From Pseudomonas songnenensis (GTDB taxonomy: Bacteria > Pseudomonadota > Gammaproteobacteria > Pseudomonadales > Pseudomonadaceae), in assembly GCF_003696315.1 (NCBI RefSeq), contig NZ_RFFN01000001.1, positions 727,679-791,678 of the forward strand: a stretch of DNA of 64,000 bases. The letters are read 5' to 3'. Below are positions 11,980-24,015 of this stretch, in pieces (position 1 is the first letter of the stretch; each line of letters begins with the position of its first letter). The position numbers were made by a program, and so were the translations under genes. The notes below the pieces were generated by a model. It searched no databases, had not been told where the DNA came from, and was given only the letters and a program-made list of their open reading frames with translations.

Positions 11980-12975
11980 GTGTTCAAGTCTCTGGTTGTT
12001 GCGCCTTTCGCGGCGCTGGTTCTCACTCTTTCTCCGCTGGTTGCGCAGGCCGCGGAACCCATCGTCATCAAGTTCGCCCACGTGGTGGGGGACGACACGC
12101 CCAAGGGCAAGGGCGCACTGCTTTTCCAGACGCTGGTGCGCCAGCGTCTGGCTGGCAAGGTGGATGTCGAGGTGTATCCGAACTCGACGCTGGTAGGCGA
12201 CGCTGACGAGATGCAGGCCTTGCTGGACAACAAGGTGCAGATGCTGGCGCCGTCGCTGTCCAAGTTCATCGAATACTCGCCGAAGCTGGAAGTGTTCGAC
12301 CTGCCGTTCCTGTTCGATGACGATGCAGCGGTCGCACGCTTCCAGAAGCGCGAAGCAAGCCGGGACCTGCTGCGCTCGATGGCTGGGCGCGGCATCTACG
12401 GGCTGGCCTACTGGAATAACGGTCTCAAGCAGTTGTCGGCCAACCAGCCGCTGCGCAGTCCGGCCGATGCGGTGGGGCTTGCGTTCCGCATCCAGCCATC
12501 ACCGGTGCTCGAGGCGCAGTTCGCCGCGGTCGATGCCAAGGCTGTGCGACTGCCGTTTTCCGAGGTGTCCAAGGCGATGCAGAGCGGTACGGTGCAGGGC
12601 ACCGAGGGGCCGTGGTCGAATATCCGCGGGCAGAACGCCGGGCTCAAGCAGAGCTATGTCACCGAGACCAATCATGGCGTGCTCAACTACATGCTGGTGA
12701 CCAACTCCGAGTTCTGGACCAGCATCCCCTTCGCCGTACGGTCGGAGCTGGAAAACATCGTGCTTGAAGTGACCCAGACGGTGAATGCCGAGGCTGCGGC
12801 CATCAACCAGCATGAGCGTGAGCAGATTCTCGCCAGCGGCAATACCACACTGGTCACCCTGACCCCGGAGCAGCGCCAGGCCTGGCGCGCGAAGATGCAG
12901 CCGGTGTGGAAGTCGTTTGAAGCGCATATCGGCGCAGACATCATGCGCGCCGCGCTGGCCGTCAACCGTCGTTGA
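11980..12975 (+). CDS. dctP: TRAP transporter substrate-binding protein, DctP family (copy 1)
   Basis: A 331-residue periplasmic solute receptor. A GTG at 11980 is chosen as start because it aligns with the ATG of the downstream copy, gives a normal signal peptide (MFKSLVVAP to AQAAEP) and follows GGGGGT; a longer GTG start at 11950 is possible. The mature protein has DctP landmarks: [29 protein letters not shown], the conserved Arg in [14 protein letters not shown], and a C4-dicarboxylate-like set of residues. No dctQ or dctM genes lie nearby, so it must pair with a transporter encoded elsewhere. Confidence 0.88.
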   Translation: MFKSLVVAPFAALVLTLSPLVAQAAEPIVIKFAHVVGDDTPKGKGALLFQTLVRQRLAGKVDVEVYPNSTLVGDADEMQALLDNKVQMLAPSLSKFIEYSPKLEVFDLPFLFDDDAAVARFQKREASRDLLRSMAGRGIYGLAYWNNGLKQLSANQPLRSPADAVGLAFRIQPSPVLEAQFAAVDAKAVRLPFSEVSKAMQSGTVQGTEGPWSNIRGQNAGLKQSYVTETNHGVLNYMLVTNSEFWTSIPFAVRSELENIVLEVTQTVNAEAAAINQHEREQILASGNTTLVTLTPEQRQAWRAKMQPVWKSFEAHIGADIMRAALAVNRR

Positions 12976-12981
12976 GGCTGT

Positions 12982-13007
12982 CAGCTCCGGCCCTGCCTCC
13001 GGAGCTG
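12982..13007 (+). terminator. Hairpin after first dctP-like gene
   Basis: CAGCTCCGG pairs with CCGGAGCTG across an 8-base loop, 6 bases after the stop codon. There is no T-run, so it may act as a transcript 3' end stabiliser or a weak terminator. Confidence 0.45.
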
Positions 13008-14742
<1,735 letters not shown>

Positions 14743-14956
14743 CGTGTTGCACCTCTTCTTTCTTGCGAAAAGCTTAGGTGAATATGCCGCACTGATTAGG
14801 GTGTATATCACTTTGTAGGGTGTATAAAGCACCATTCTTCGTAGGGTTCTATTCACCCTTGTGTTTGATATCACCTTGATTTCATTGGTCTATCCGAACG
14901 GCACGGTTCCTGTAGTGGGAATGCTGGTTACCCCCATTCGCGAAAGGAGCGATGAC

Positions 14957-15310
14957 ATGAAAAGCGCAACGGTTCTGATGGCGGCAGCGGTAGTTCTGGC
15001 GAGCACTATGGCCAGCGCGGACGAGGTTCTTGAGGTGCACGAAGATCGTGCGGTTGGCGGCGGTTTCGGTGGGCTCAGTGGCTTCATGCTCGGTGCGGCG
15101 GCGGGTGGTCCGATCGGCGCGCTGGTCGGTGGCGGCATCGGCTATCTGGTCGGGCAGGGTGCCCAGCAGGCTGCCGGGCTGGAGCAGACGCTGTACGTGG
15201 TAAAACGCGACGATGGCAGCATCAGCCGCATCCGCACCTCCGACGGCGGATTCCTGCAAGGTCAGCACATCGAGCGCAATGGCGCGCAGGTTACCGCGTC
15301 GGCGAAATGA
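14957..15310 (+). CDS. Secreted glycine-zipper protein
   Basis: A 117-residue protein with a cleavable signal peptide (MKSATVLM to MASADE) and a central glycine zipper, GGGFGGLSGFMLGAAAGG then GALVGGGIGYLVGQGA, of the kind that packs in the outer membrane or periplasmic face. The C-terminal part (LYVVKRDDGSISRIRTSDGG) is a small soluble domain. The start at 14957 follows GAAAGGAGCGATGAC, a good ribosome site. Function unknown; glycine-zipper proteins are often envelope-stress related. Confidence 0.65.
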   Translation: MKSATVLMAAAVVLASTMASADEVLEVHEDRAVGGGFGGLSGFMLGAAAGGPIGALVGGGIGYLVGQGAQQAAGLEQTLYVVKRDDGSISRIRTSDGGFLQGQHIERNGAQVTASAK

Positions 15311-15378
15311 CCGAGTGGGTAGTCTGCTGGCGTGCGGATGGAGGATGATCGCCGCTGACAGTCATCCTGGAGGTACCG

Positions 15379-15819
15379 ATGAGTTATTCCGTTCTGCATG
15401 TGGTGCATCTGCTGGCCGCGATTTTCTTCATCGGTACGCTGTTCTTCGAAGTGATGATCCTCAGCCGTATCCGCCAGCAGATTGGTGAACAGACCATGCC
15501 GCTGGTGGAGCGCGCCGTCGGCGCCCGCTCGCGGGTGGTGCTGCATTGGGTGGTGCTGTTCGTCTACGGCGCGGGTATCGGCCTGGGCTGGTATCACCGC
15601 CAGGCGCTGGCCGACCCGTTCGCCAGCAGTTTCGCCACGCTTCTGTCGTTGAAGGTTCTGCTGGCTATCGGCGTGTTCTTCACCTTCGGCCTGGTGGCGG
15701 TTCTGCTGCGCAAAGGCCGGATGACGCCGCCGCGTTACCGGGCCATTCACTGGGCAATCCTGCTGCAGATGATCGGTATCGTGCTGCTGGCCAAGGGCAT
15801 GTTCTACGTGCACTGGTAA
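15379..15819 (+). CDS. CopD-family small integral membrane protein
   Basis: A 146-residue protein with four predicted membrane helices (about residues 5-28, 52-72, 85-107 and 120-142). His residues lie in or near helices (VLHVVHLLAAIFF, VVLHWVVLF, GWYHRQ, AIHWAILL), the pattern seen in CopD/YndJ-like copper or heme membrane proteins. The start follows TGGAGG. It could affect copper supply, which the downstream NosZ needs, but that link is inference only; no copC is present. Confidence 0.6.
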   Translation: MSYSVLHVVHLLAAIFFIGTLFFEVMILSRIRQQIGEQTMPLVERAVGARSRVVLHWVVLFVYGAGIGLGWYHRQALADPFASSFATLLSLKVLLAIGVFFTFGLVAVLLRKGRMTPPRYRAIHWAILLQMIGIVLLAKGMFYVHW

Positions 15820-15985
15820 GGCTGCGCACATACCAGTTTCACCAGCGACAGTCATGACCACGGTCAATTCGGCTGACGCTTCGCTTCCTGCTTATCGGGC
15901 CTGATTCAGTCACCGCAGCCTCGTTGCTTTAGCGGCAGCGGGGTCTATGGTGGCTGCATCGTTTTCCGATCAGCAGAGGTTACCC

Positions 15986-17236
15986 ATGGATTTCGCCTAC
16001 AGCCCACGCGTCGAGGCGCTGCGCCACCAGCTGCGCGCCTTCATGGACCAGCATATCGTGCCGCGCATCGGCGCCTGGCACGCGGAGGTGGCGGCCGGGC
16101 AGTATCCGGTGTCGTTCATGGACGACCTCAAGGCGCTGGCACGTTCGGAAGGGCTGTGGAACCTGTTCCTGCCATCGCTCGGCGAAGACGAGCCGGGCGT
16201 GGGCCTGAGCAATCTGGAGTACGCGCCGCTGGCGGAAATCATGGGGCGCGTGCATTGGGCTTCCGAAGTGTTCAACTGCAACGCGCCGGACACCGGCAAC
16301 ATGGAGCTGCTGCACATGTTCGCCACGCCGGAACAGCGCCAGCGCTGGCTCGTGCCCTTGCTCGAAGGCGAGATCCGCTCGGCTTTCGCCATGACCGAGC
16401 CGGACGTGCCGTCTTCCGACGCCACCAATATCCAGACGCTGATCCGCCGCGACGGCGACGACTACGTGATCAACGGCCGCAAATGGTTCATCACCAACGC
16501 CTCGCACCCCAACTGCAGGCTCCTGATCGTCATGGGCAAGACCGACCCTGACGCCGAGACCCATCAGCAACAGAGCATGATCCTGGTGCCGTTCGACACG
16601 CCCGGCGTCGAGCTGGTGCGCAACATTCCGGTAATGAACCACATCGCCCCGGAGGGCCACAGCGAGCTGCTGCTGCGCAACGTGCGGGTGCCGGCGAGCA
16701 ATCTGCTGGGCAGGGAGGGCGACGGTTTCATGATGGCCCAGGCGCGCCTCGGCCCGGGTCGTATCCATCACTGCATGCGCTCGATCGGCATGGCCGAGCT
16801 GGCGCTGGAGCTGATGGTCGAGCGCTGCCAGGAACGCAAGGCGTTCGGCAGATACCTGCAGCAGTATTCCAACGTCGCCGACTGGATCGCCGAATCGCGC
16901 ATCGAGATCGAACAGGCGCGCCTGCTGGTGCTCAAGACCGCCTGGATGATCGACGAGGTCGGCGCCAAGGCGGCGCGCAAGGAAATCTCGATGATCAAGG
17001 CGCTGGTGCCGCGCATGCACACCAACGTGGTCGACCGTGCGATTCAGGTCTACGGCGCGATGGGGCTTACGCCGGACACGCCGCTCGCCGACATGTGGAC
17101 CGGCGGCCGCGCACTGCGCTTTGCCGACGGCCCGGACCAGGTGCATCTGCGCAGCATTGCGAAGATGGAAATCAAGGCCAGTGAAGCCACCCGGGGCGCG
17201 ACGGCAGCCTATCTCACCCCGCCCGGCCGTCACTGA
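15986..17236 (+). CDS. Acyl-CoA dehydrogenase family protein
   Basis: A 416-residue FAD enzyme of the acyl-CoA dehydrogenase superfamily. Motifs: FAMTEPDVPSSDATNIQT (FAD/substrate loop), INGRKWFITNASHPNC, and a C-terminal IQVYGAMGLTPDTPLADMW. The position usually held by a catalytic Glu/Asp and the length fit the ACAD10/11-like group rather than the short-chain enzymes. The start at 15986 follows CAGAGGT. It is alone on its strand before the nos promoter. The substrate is unknown. Confidence 0.85.
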   Translation: MDFAYSPRVEALRHQLRAFMDQHIVPRIGAWHAEVAAGQYPVSFMDDLKALARSEGLWNLFLPSLGEDEPGVGLSNLEYAPLAEIMGRVHWASEVFNCNAPDTGNMELLHMFATPEQRQRWLVPLLEGEIRSAFAMTEPDVPSSDATNIQTLIRRDGDDYVINGRKWFITNASHPNCRLLIVMGKTDPDAETHQQQSMILVPFDTPGVELVRNIPVMNHIAPEGHSELLLRNVRVPASNLLGREGDGFMMAQARLGPGRIHHCMRSIGMAELALELMVERCQERKAFGRYLQQYSNVADWIAESRIEIEQARLLVLKTAWMIDEVGAKAARKEISMIKALVPRMHTNVVDRAIQVYGAMGLTPDTPLADMWTGGRALRFADGPDQVHLRSIAKMEIKASEATRGATAAYLTPPGRH

Positions 17237-17424
17237 ACGCGCCGCTCCGCAGGCGGCGCGGACGCGATCGCCGCGCCGCCGCCTTCTTGCGCTAACGCAC
17301 ACTGCCACGGCGCCGTTCTCGCATTTGCCCGGTACTGACCTAGGCTTGGTCATAACGACGTCTTCGTTCTCCGTCAGGGTGTTTCTTTGACATGGAACAA
17401 CGAAAGTGGCGGCCCGGCGCGTCC

Positions 17425-17438
17425 TTGATTGCAATCAA
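17425..17438 (+). promoter_or_regulatory. FNR/DNR box of the nos operon
   Basis: TTGATTGCAATCAA, a perfect TTGAT-N4-ATCAA palindrome. Its centre is 41.5 bases before about 17473, and TACCAT at 17462 is a plausible -10 for that start, giving a class II promoter with a short leader to nosR at 17502. Confidence 0.9.
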
Positions 17439-17501
17439 GGGGAGTCCCGTCAGCGGTCACCTACCATTCGCCCCACGTCGACAGTGGATTTAGGTGATCT
17501 G

Positions 17502-19679
17502 ATGGTTTCCCGTGGACATTCGTCGCTGACCGGTACCGCGCGTACCTGGATCAGTAGCTTGCTCATTTTCCTGAGCCTGGCAGTTTGCTCAGTGTCGGTG
17601 CAGGCCGTTGAGTACGAAGTCGAACGACAGCGCATCGAGCAGTTTTTTCCCGGTGCGAGCATTTCCGAGCCCGAGGGCGACTATCAGGTTCGAACGCTGC
17701 GCAAGGGCGACGAGGTCCTCGGCTACGCCTTCCAGAGCATCAACGTCACCAAGATTCCGGCCTATTCCGGCAAGCCGATCAACATGCAGGTGCTGCTCGA
17801 TCCACAGGGCGTGATCCGCGACGCCTATGTGCTGGAACACCATGAACCGATCCTGCTGATCGGTATCCCCGAGCAGAAGCTCCACGATTTCAATGCCAAG
17901 TACGAGGGCATCAAGGCTGACCAGCGCGTGGTGGTCGGCCGCTCCAGCGACAGCAATGCGGTGACCATCGATGCGGTAACCGGCGCCACCGTGACGGTGA
18001 TGGTGGTCAACGAGGTGGTGATGCGCGCCGCCCATGAGGTGGCCGTATCGCTGGGGCTGATCGAGGCGGGCAACACGGCACGGCCGAAAATCGCACTGGT
18101 GCGCGAAGACGTTTACCAGCCGGCCGACTGGACCGAGCTGACCGGCAATGGGGCGATTCGACGGCTGCACCTGACTCGCGGGCAGATCGACGAAGCCTTC
18201 AAGGGGACCGAGGCCGAAGGTATCGACGAAGCTTCTCCGGAAACCGCCGACGATACCTTCATCGATCTCTACGTGACGGAACTGAATCCGCCGACCATCG
18301 GCCGCAACCTGCTGGGCGACAACCAGTACCGCTTTCTGATGGAAGAACTCAAGCCGGGCGAGCACGCCATCGCCGTGCTGGGCAGCGGTGAGTATTCGTT
18401 CAAGGGCTCGGGCTACGTGCGCGGCGGCATCTTCGATCGGGTTCAGCTGCGCCAGTTCGGCGACATCATCAGTTTCCGCGATCTCGACTTCCAGCGACTC
18501 AACGATATCTACATCGACGGTGCACCGCGCTTCAGCGAGATGGCGATCTTCATCGTCCGCGAGGCGGCGCGTTTCGATCCGGGCTCGCCCTGGGTGCTGG
18601 AGCTGCTGGTACGCCGGCAGATCGGGCCGGTCAGCGGCATGTTCACCAGCTTCGAGCTGCCCTACCAGATGCTCGACGAGTACATCGAGCGGCCGCAGCC
18701 CACCGCCGACGAGCTGGCTGCAATCGAGGAAGCCAACCGGCCGATGTGGGTCAACATCTGGTACCAGAAGACCTTCCAGATCGGCGTCATTCTCGCGGCT
18801 CTCGGCCTGCTGACGGTCATCCTGTTCCTGCAGGACAAGTTCACCCAGAAGCCGCATTTCCTGCACTGGCTGCGCCGTGGCTATCTGGTGTTCACCGTGG
18901 TGTTCATTGGCTGGTACGCCCTGGGGCAACTGTCGGTCGTCAACGTGCTGACCTTCGTCCATGCGCTGTTCCAGGATTTCCGCTGGGAGCTGTTTCTCTC
19001 CGATCCGGTGATCTTCATCATCTGGACCTTCACCGCTGCCACCATCCTGCTCTGGGGTCGTGGCGTGTTCTGCGGCTGGCTGTGCCCGTTCGGCGCGCTG
19101 CAGGAGCTGATCAACGAGGCCGCGCGCAAGCTGAAGATTCCGCAGTACGAGCTGCCCTTCGCGGTGCACGAACGGCTCTGGGCGATCAAATACATCGTCC
19201 TGCTGGTGCTGTTCGGCATCTCCCTCGAGTCGATGATGATGGCCGAGAAGGCCGCCGAGGTTGAGCCGTTCAAGACCGCCATCACCCTCAAGTTCGACCG
19301 CCAGTGGTGGTTCGTCACCTACGCGGTGTTCCTGCTGGTCATCAACATCTTCACCCGCAAGGTGTACTGCCGCTACGTCTGCCCGCTGGGCGCGGCGCTG
19401 GCGATTCCGACCAAGCTGCGTCTGTTCGACTGGCTCAAGCGCCGCAAGGAGTGTGGCGACCCATGCCAGCTCTGCGCCAAGGAGTGCGAGATCCAGGCGA
19501 TCCATCCGGACGGCCGCATCAATGCCAACGAGTGCCACTACTGTCTCGACTGCCAGATGACCTATCACAACGAGAACAAGTGCCCGCCGCTGGTGAACAA
19601 GAACAAGCGCAACAAGCGCGGCAAGAAAGCGCCGGCCTCCGCCGAGCTGATTCCCGTGGTGCAAGTGGTGGAACCCTGA
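17502..19679 (+). CDS. nosR: Nitrous oxide reductase electron-transfer/expression protein NosR
   Basis: A 725-residue polytopic flavo-iron-sulfur protein that feeds electrons to NosZ and is needed for its expression in P. stutzeri. After a signal-like first helix, the periplasmic FMN_bind domain contains DAVTGATVTVM with the flavin-attaching Thr near residue 163. Membrane helices follow, with two CxxxCP motifs (FCGWLCPFGAL and YCRYVCPLGAA), then a cytoplasmic tail with two 4Fe-4S sets (CGDPCQLCAKEC and CHYCLDCQMTYHNENKCPP). The start at 17502 gives the length I recall for the family; an in-frame extension upstream runs through the FNR box and is rejected. Confidence 0.95.
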   Translation: MVSRGHSSLTGTARTWISSLLIFLSLAVCSVSVQAVEYEVERQRIEQFFPGASISEPEGDYQVRTLRKGDEVLGYAFQSINVTKIPAYSGKPINMQVLLDPQGVIRDAYVLEHHEPILLIGIPEQKLHDFNAKYEGIKADQRVVVGRSSDSNAVTIDAVTGATVTVMVVNEVVMRAAHEVAVSLGLIEAGNTARPKIALVREDVYQPADWTELTGNGAIRRLHLTRGQIDEAFKGTEAEGIDEASPETADDTFIDLYVTELNPPTIGRNLLGDNQYRFLMEELKPGEHAIAVLGSGEYSFKGSGYVRGGIFDRVQLRQFGDIISFRDLDFQRLNDIYIDGAPRFSEMAIFIVREAARFDPGSPWVLELLVRRQIGPVSGMFTSFELPYQMLDEYIERPQPTADELAAIEEANRPMWVNIWYQKTFQIGVILAALGLLTVILFLQDKFTQKPHFLHWLRRGYLVFTVVFIGWYALGQLSVVNVLTFVHALFQDFRWELFLSDPVIFIIWTFTAATILLWGRGVFCGWLCPFGALQELINEAARKLKIPQYELPFAVHERLWAIKYIVLLVLFGISLESMMMAEKAAEVEPFKTAITLKFDRQWWFVTYAVFLLVINIFTRKVYCRYVCPLGAALAIPTKLRLFDWLKRRKECGDPCQLCAKECEIQAIHPDGRINANECHYCLDCQMTYHNENKCPPLVNKNKRNKRGKKAPASAELIPVVQVVEP

Positions 19680-19746
19680 GCCGTCGCCGCTGGCGAGGTG
19701 CTCGATCGATGTGTTTGAAGCAGATGTCCCAAAGGAGCGAAACCCC

Positions 19747-21660
19747 ATGAGTGACAAGAGCAAGAACAATCCCGAGGTACTGGAGAAGGGCGGCATGAGC
19801 CGTCGCGGTTTCCTCGGTGCCAGCGCGGTAACTGGCGCGGCCGTCGCGGCCACTGCCTTCGGTGGCGCGGTAATGAGCCGCGAGTCCTGGGCTGCAGCGG
19901 TAAAGAATGCGCAGCAGAACATCCACGTCGCCCCGGGCGAGCTGGATGACTACTACGGCTTCTGGAGCGGCGGCCACCAGGGCGAAGTCCGCGTGATGGG
20001 CATCCCGTCGATGCGCGAACTGATGCGCATCCCGGTGTTCAACGTCGACTCCGCCACCGGCTGGGGCCTGACCAACGAAAGCCGCGCGATCATGGGCGAC
20101 AGTGCCAAGTTCCTCAACGGCGACTGCCACCACCCGCACATCTCGATGACCGACGGCAAGTACGACGGCAAGTACCTGTTCATCAACGACAAGGCCAACA
20201 CCCGCGTCGCACGTATCCGCCTGGATATCATGAAGTGCGACAAGATGCTGACCGTGCCCAACTGCCAGGCGATCCACGGTCTGCGTCTGCAGAAGGTGCC
20301 CTATACCAAGTACGTGTTCGCCAACGCCGAATTCGTCATCCCGCACCCGAACGACGGCAAGGTCTTCGATCTGCAGGATGAGAACAGCTACACCATGTAC
20401 AACGCCATCGATGCCGAAACCATGGAGATGGCCTTCCAGATCATCGTCGACGGCAACCTCGACAACACCGACATGGACTACACCGGCCGCTTCACCGCAG
20501 CCACCTGCTACAACTCGGAGAAGGCTTACGACCTCGGCGGCATGATGCGCAACGAGCGCGACTGGGTCGTGGTGTTCGACATCGAGGCGGCGGAGAAAGC
20601 GGTCAAGGCCGGCAAGTTCACCACCCTCGGCGACTCCAAGGTGCCGGTGCTCGACGGCCGCAAGAAGGGCGACAAGGACAGCGAGTTCACCCGCTACATC
20701 CCGGTGCCGAAGAACCCGCACGGCTGCAACACCTCGTCCGATGGCAAGTACTTCATCGCCAACGGCAAGCTCTCGCCGACCGTGTCGATGATCGAGATCG
20801 CCAAGCTGCCCGATCTGTTCGCCGGCAAGCTGAAGGACCCGCGCGACACCATCGCCGCCGAAGTGGAACTGGGCCTCGGCCCGCTGCACACCACCTTCGA
20901 CGGTCGCGGCAACGCCTACACCACGCTGTTCATCGACAGCCAGGTGGTCAAGTGGAACATGGCCGACGCGGTACGCGCCTACAACGGCGAGAAGGTCAAC
21001 TACATCAAGCAGAAGCTGGACGTGCACTATCAGCCGGGCCACATCCATGCCTCGCTGTGCGAAACCAGCGAGGCCGATGGCAAATGGCTGGTGGCGCTGT
21101 GCAAGTTCGGCAAGGACCGCTTCCTGCCGACCGGCCCGCTGCATCCGGAGAACGATCAGCTGATCGACATTTCCGGCGACGAGATGAAACTGGTGCATGA
21201 CGGCCCGACCTATGCCGAGCCGCACGACTGCATCATGGCCCGCCGCGACCAGATCAAGACCAAGAAGATCTGGGACCGCAACGACCCGTTCTTCGCGCCG
21301 ACGCTGGAACGGGCGAAGAAAGACGGCATCAACCTGGACGCCGACAACAAGGTCATCCGTGACGGCAACAAGGTGCGCGTGTACATGACCTCCATGGCGC
21401 CGGCGTTCGGTGTGCAGGAGTTCACCGTCAAGCAGGGCGACGAAGTCACCGTGACCATCACCAACATCGACCAGATCGAGGACGTGTCCCACGGCTTCGT
21501 CATGGTCAACCATGGTGTGAGCATGGAGATCAGCCCGCAGCAGACCTCCTCCATTACCTTCGTGGCTGACAAGCCCGGCCTGCACTGGTACTACTGCAGC
21601 TGGTTCTGCCATGCCCTGCACATGGAAATGGTCGGACGCATGCTGGTCGAGCCTGCGTAA
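19747..21660 (+). CDS. nosZ: Nitrous oxide reductase NosZ
   Basis: A 637-residue periplasmic copper enzyme that reduces N2O to N2. The N-terminus has a Tat signal (SRRGFLGAS near residues 18-26) matching clade I NosZ. The CuZ cluster domain is a beta-propeller with the DCHHPH pair at about residues 127-131 and further His in PHGCNT, LHTTFDG, PGHIHAS and EPHDC. The C-terminal cupredoxin carries CuA: CSWFCHALHMEM with Cys617, Cys621, His625 and Met628. The start follows AAAGGAG. Hairpins after the stop separate it from nosD. Confidence 0.98.
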   Translation: MSDKSKNNPEVLEKGGMSRRGFLGASAVTGAAVAATAFGGAVMSRESWAAAVKNAQQNIHVAPGELDDYYGFWSGGHQGEVRVMGIPSMRELMRIPVFNVDSATGWGLTNESRAIMGDSAKFLNGDCHHPHISMTDGKYDGKYLFINDKANTRVARIRLDIMKCDKMLTVPNCQAIHGLRLQKVPYTKYVFANAEFVIPHPNDGKVFDLQDENSYTMYNAIDAETMEMAFQIIVDGNLDNTDMDYTGRFTAATCYNSEKAYDLGGMMRNERDWVVVFDIEAAEKAVKAGKFTTLGDSKVPVLDGRKKGDKDSEFTRYIPVPKNPHGCNTSSDGKYFIANGKLSPTVSMIEIAKLPDLFAGKLKDPRDTIAAEVELGLGPLHTTFDGRGNAYTTLFIDSQVVKWNMADAVRAYNGEKVNYIKQKLDVHYQPGHIHASLCETSEADGKWLVALCKFGKDRFLPTGPLHPENDQLIDISGDEMKLVHDGPTYAEPHDCIMARRDQIKTKKIWDRNDPFFAPTLERAKKDGINLDADNKVIRDGNKVRVYMTSMAPAFGVQEFTVKQGDEVTVTITNIDQIEDVSHGFVMVNHGVSMEISPQQTSSITFVADKPGLHWYYCSWFCHALHMEMVGRMLVEPA

Positions 21661-21670
21661 GCTGGTCGAG

Positions 21671-21735
21671 CCATCGCCTGTAGACCAGGTGATGGTTCAG
21701 TGATTGCGCAATGAGCCTCGGTGCTGCCGAGGCTC
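21671..21735 (+). terminator. Two consecutive hairpins between nosZ and nosD
   Basis: The first stem is CCATCGCCTG with CAGGTGATGG (one G-U pair, 5-base loop, 21671-21695). The second is GAGCCTCGG with CCGAGGCTC (5-base loop, 21713-21735). Neither has a full T-run; the pair is more likely to stabilise a nosZ transcript end or attenuate readthrough into nosDFY than to terminate fully. Confidence 0.55.
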
Positions 21736-21781
21736 TTGCCGCAGTGTTACCCGCCTGGAAGCTGAAGAAGGTCAAAACGCA

Positions 21782-23092
21782 GTGTTCAAAGCTCAGGCTA
21801 TTTTCTCGCGGTACTCGGCGGCAGTTGCACTGCTGCTTTTATTCAGTGGTGCGGCCCAGGCGGCACCGCAATCGATCACAACCCTGCCGCTGCAGTCCGA
21901 CGGTGAGAACCGCTGGCGCTTGCCTGCCGGCGAATATCAGGGGCAGTTCACCATCGAGCAGCCCATGCAGCTGCGTTGCGAGCCGGGTGCAATCATCCAG
22001 TCGCAAGGGCAGGGCAGCAGCCTGCTCATCAGCGCGCCCGACGTGCTCGTCGACGGCTGCACGCTGCGCGAATGGGGCGCCGACCTCACCGCCATGGATT
22101 CTGCGGTATTCATCCTGCCAGCCGCCGTGCGCACGCAGATCAGCAACAACCGGATGCGGGGTCCGGGGTTTGGCGTATTCGTCGACGGCACCAGCGACGT
22201 GCAGGTGATCGGCAACCAGATCGACGGTGAGCCGAGCGTCCGCTCGCAGGACCGCGGCAACGGCATCCACCTGTTTGCGGTGAAGGGGGCGCGGATCGTC
22301 GGCAACCAGGTGCGTGACGTGCGCGACGGCATCTACATCGATACCTCCAACGGCAATCACCTGGAAGGCAACGTCATCGAGGATGTCCGCTACGGCGTGC
22401 ATTACATGTTCGCCAACGACAACAGCGTGATCGACAACATCACCCGGCGGACCCGTACCGGTTACGCGCTGATGCAGAGTCGCAAGCTGATCGTGACCGG
22501 CAACCGCTCCGAGCAGGATCAGAACTACGGCATCCTGCTGAACTACATCACCTACTCGACGATAAAGGACAACTTCGTCAGTGACGTGCAGCGCGGCGAT
22601 ACCGGCGGCGACAGCATGATCAGCGGTGGCGAGGGCAAGGCGCTGTTCATCTACAACTCGCTGTTCAACACCATCGAGAACAACCACTTCGAAAAGAGCT
22701 CGCTGGGTATCCACCTGACTGCGGGTTCGGAAGACAACCGGATTTCCGGTAACGCCTTCGTCGGCAATCAGCAGCAGGTCAAGTATGTGGCCAGCCGCAC
22801 CCAGGAGTGGTCGGTAGACGGCCGCGGCAACTACTGGAGCGACTACCTCGGCTGGGACCGCAACAACGACGGCCTCGGCGATGTCGCCTACGAACCCAAC
22901 GACAACGTCGACCGCCTGCTCTGGCTGTATCCGCAGGTGCGCCTGCTGATGAACAGCCCGAGCATCGAAGTGCTGCGCTGGGTGCAGCGTGCCTTCCCGG
23001 TCGTCAAGTCGCCGGGCGTACAGGACAGCCATCCGCTGATGAAGCTGCCCACTGAAAAACTCCTTACCGAAAAGCAGGAACCAACGTCATGA
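21782..23092 (+). CDS. nosD: Copper-cluster assembly protein NosD
   Basis: A 436-residue periplasmic right-handed beta-helix protein of the CASH family, required with NosFY to assemble the CuZ site. A GTG at 21782 is taken as start: GAAGAAGG lies about 10 bases upstream, it opens a signal peptide ([11 protein letters not shown] to AQAAPQ), and the length agrees with the P. stutzeri protein as I remember it. The body is a run of short N-rich repeats ([48 protein letters not shown]). The C-terminus overlaps nosF by four bases (ATGA). Confidence 0.95.
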   Translation: MFKAQAIFSRYSAAVALLLLFSGAAQAAPQSITTLPLQSDGENRWRLPAGEYQGQFTIEQPMQLRCEPGAIIQSQGQGSSLLISAPDVLVDGCTLREWGADLTAMDSAVFILPAAVRTQISNNRMRGPGFGVFVDGTSDVQVIGNQIDGEPSVRSQDRGNGIHLFAVKGARIVGNQVRDVRDGIYIDTSNGNHLEGNVIEDVRYGVHYMFANDNSVIDNITRRTRTGYALMQSRKLIVTGNRSEQDQNYGILLNYITYSTIKDNFVSDVQRGDTGGDSMISGGEGKALFIYNSLFNTIENNHFEKSSLGIHLTAGSEDNRISGNAFVGNQQQVKYVASRTQEWSVDGRGNYWSDYLGWDRNNDGLGDVAYEPNDNVDRLLWLYPQVRLLMNSPSIEVLRWVQRAFPVVKSPGVQDSHPLMKLPTEKLLTEKQEPTS

Positions 23093-24015
23093 ACGCCGTC
23101 GAGATCCAGGGCGTAAGCCAGCGTTACGGCAGCATGACCGTGCTGCACGATCTGAACCTGAACCTCGGTGAAGGTGAGGTGCTGGGGCTGTTCGGCCATA
23201 ACGGTGCGGGCAAGACCACCAGCATGAAACTGATTCTCGGCCTGCTCTCGCCGAGCGAAGGGCAGGTCAAGGTGCTTGGCCGCGCGCCGAACGATCCGCA
23301 GGTGCGCCGCCAGCTCGGCTATCTGCCGGAGAACGTCACCTTCTATCCGCAGCTCAGCGGCCGCGAAACCCTGCGCCACTTTGCTCGCCTCAAGGGCGCG
23401 GCGCTAAGCCAGGTGGATGAGCTGCTCGAGCAGGTCGGCCTGGCCCATGCCGCCGATCGCCGGGTGAAGACCTATTCCAAGGGCATGCGCCAGCGCCTCG
23501 GCCTGGCTCAGGCGCTGCTCGGCGAACCGAGGCTGCTGCTGCTCGACGAGCCGACCGTGGGTCTTGACCCGATCGCCACGCAGGATCTCTACCAGCTGAT
23601 CGACCGCCTGCGTCAGCGTGGCACCAGCATCATTCTCTGCTCTCACGTGCTGCCGGGCGTCGAGGCCCATATCAACCGCGCGGCGATCCTCGCCAAGGGC
23701 CGCCTGCAGGCCGTCGGTAGCCTGTCGCAACTGCGTGCCGAAGCCGGCTTGCCGGTGCGCATTCGCGCCAGCGGCGTCAGCGAGCGGGACAGCTGGCTGC
23801 AGCGCTGGACCGATGCCGGGCACAGCGCCCGCGGACTCAGCGAATCGAGTCTGGAGGTGGTGGCCGTCAACGGCCACAAGCTGGTGCTGCTGCGCCAGTT
23901 GCTCGGTGAGAGCGAGCCGGAGGACATCGAGATCCACCAGCCATCGCTGGAAGACCTCTATCGCTATTACATGGAGCGCGCCGGTGACGTACGCGCCCAG
24001 GAGGGTCGCCCATGA
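23089..24015 (+). CDS. nosF: ABC transporter ATP-binding protein NosF
   Basis: A 308-residue cytoplasmic ATPase of the NosDFY complex. Walker A is GHNGAGKTT (about residue 37), the signature is [16 protein letters not shown], and Walker B is [13 protein letters not shown], with the switch His in CSHVLPGVE. The C-terminal third is the extra domain typical of NosF. It supplies energy for sulfur or copper delivery to CuZ via NosY and NosD. The start overlaps nosD and the stop overlaps nosY, each as ATGA. Confidence 0.95.
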   Translation: MNAVEIQGVSQRYGSMTVLHDLNLNLGEGEVLGLFGHNGAGKTTSMKLILGLLSPSEGQVKVLGRAPNDPQVRRQLGYLPENVTFYPQLSGRETLRHFARLKGAALSQVDELLEQVGLAHAADRRVKTYSKGMRQRLGLAQALLGEPRLLLLDEPTVGLDPIATQDLYQLIDRLRQRGTSIILCSHVLPGVEAHINRAAILAKGRLQAVGSLSQLRAEAGLPVRIRASGVSERDSWLQRWTDAGHSARGLSESSLEVVAVNGHKLVLLRQLLGESEPEDIEIHQPSLEDLYRYYMERAGDVRAQEGRP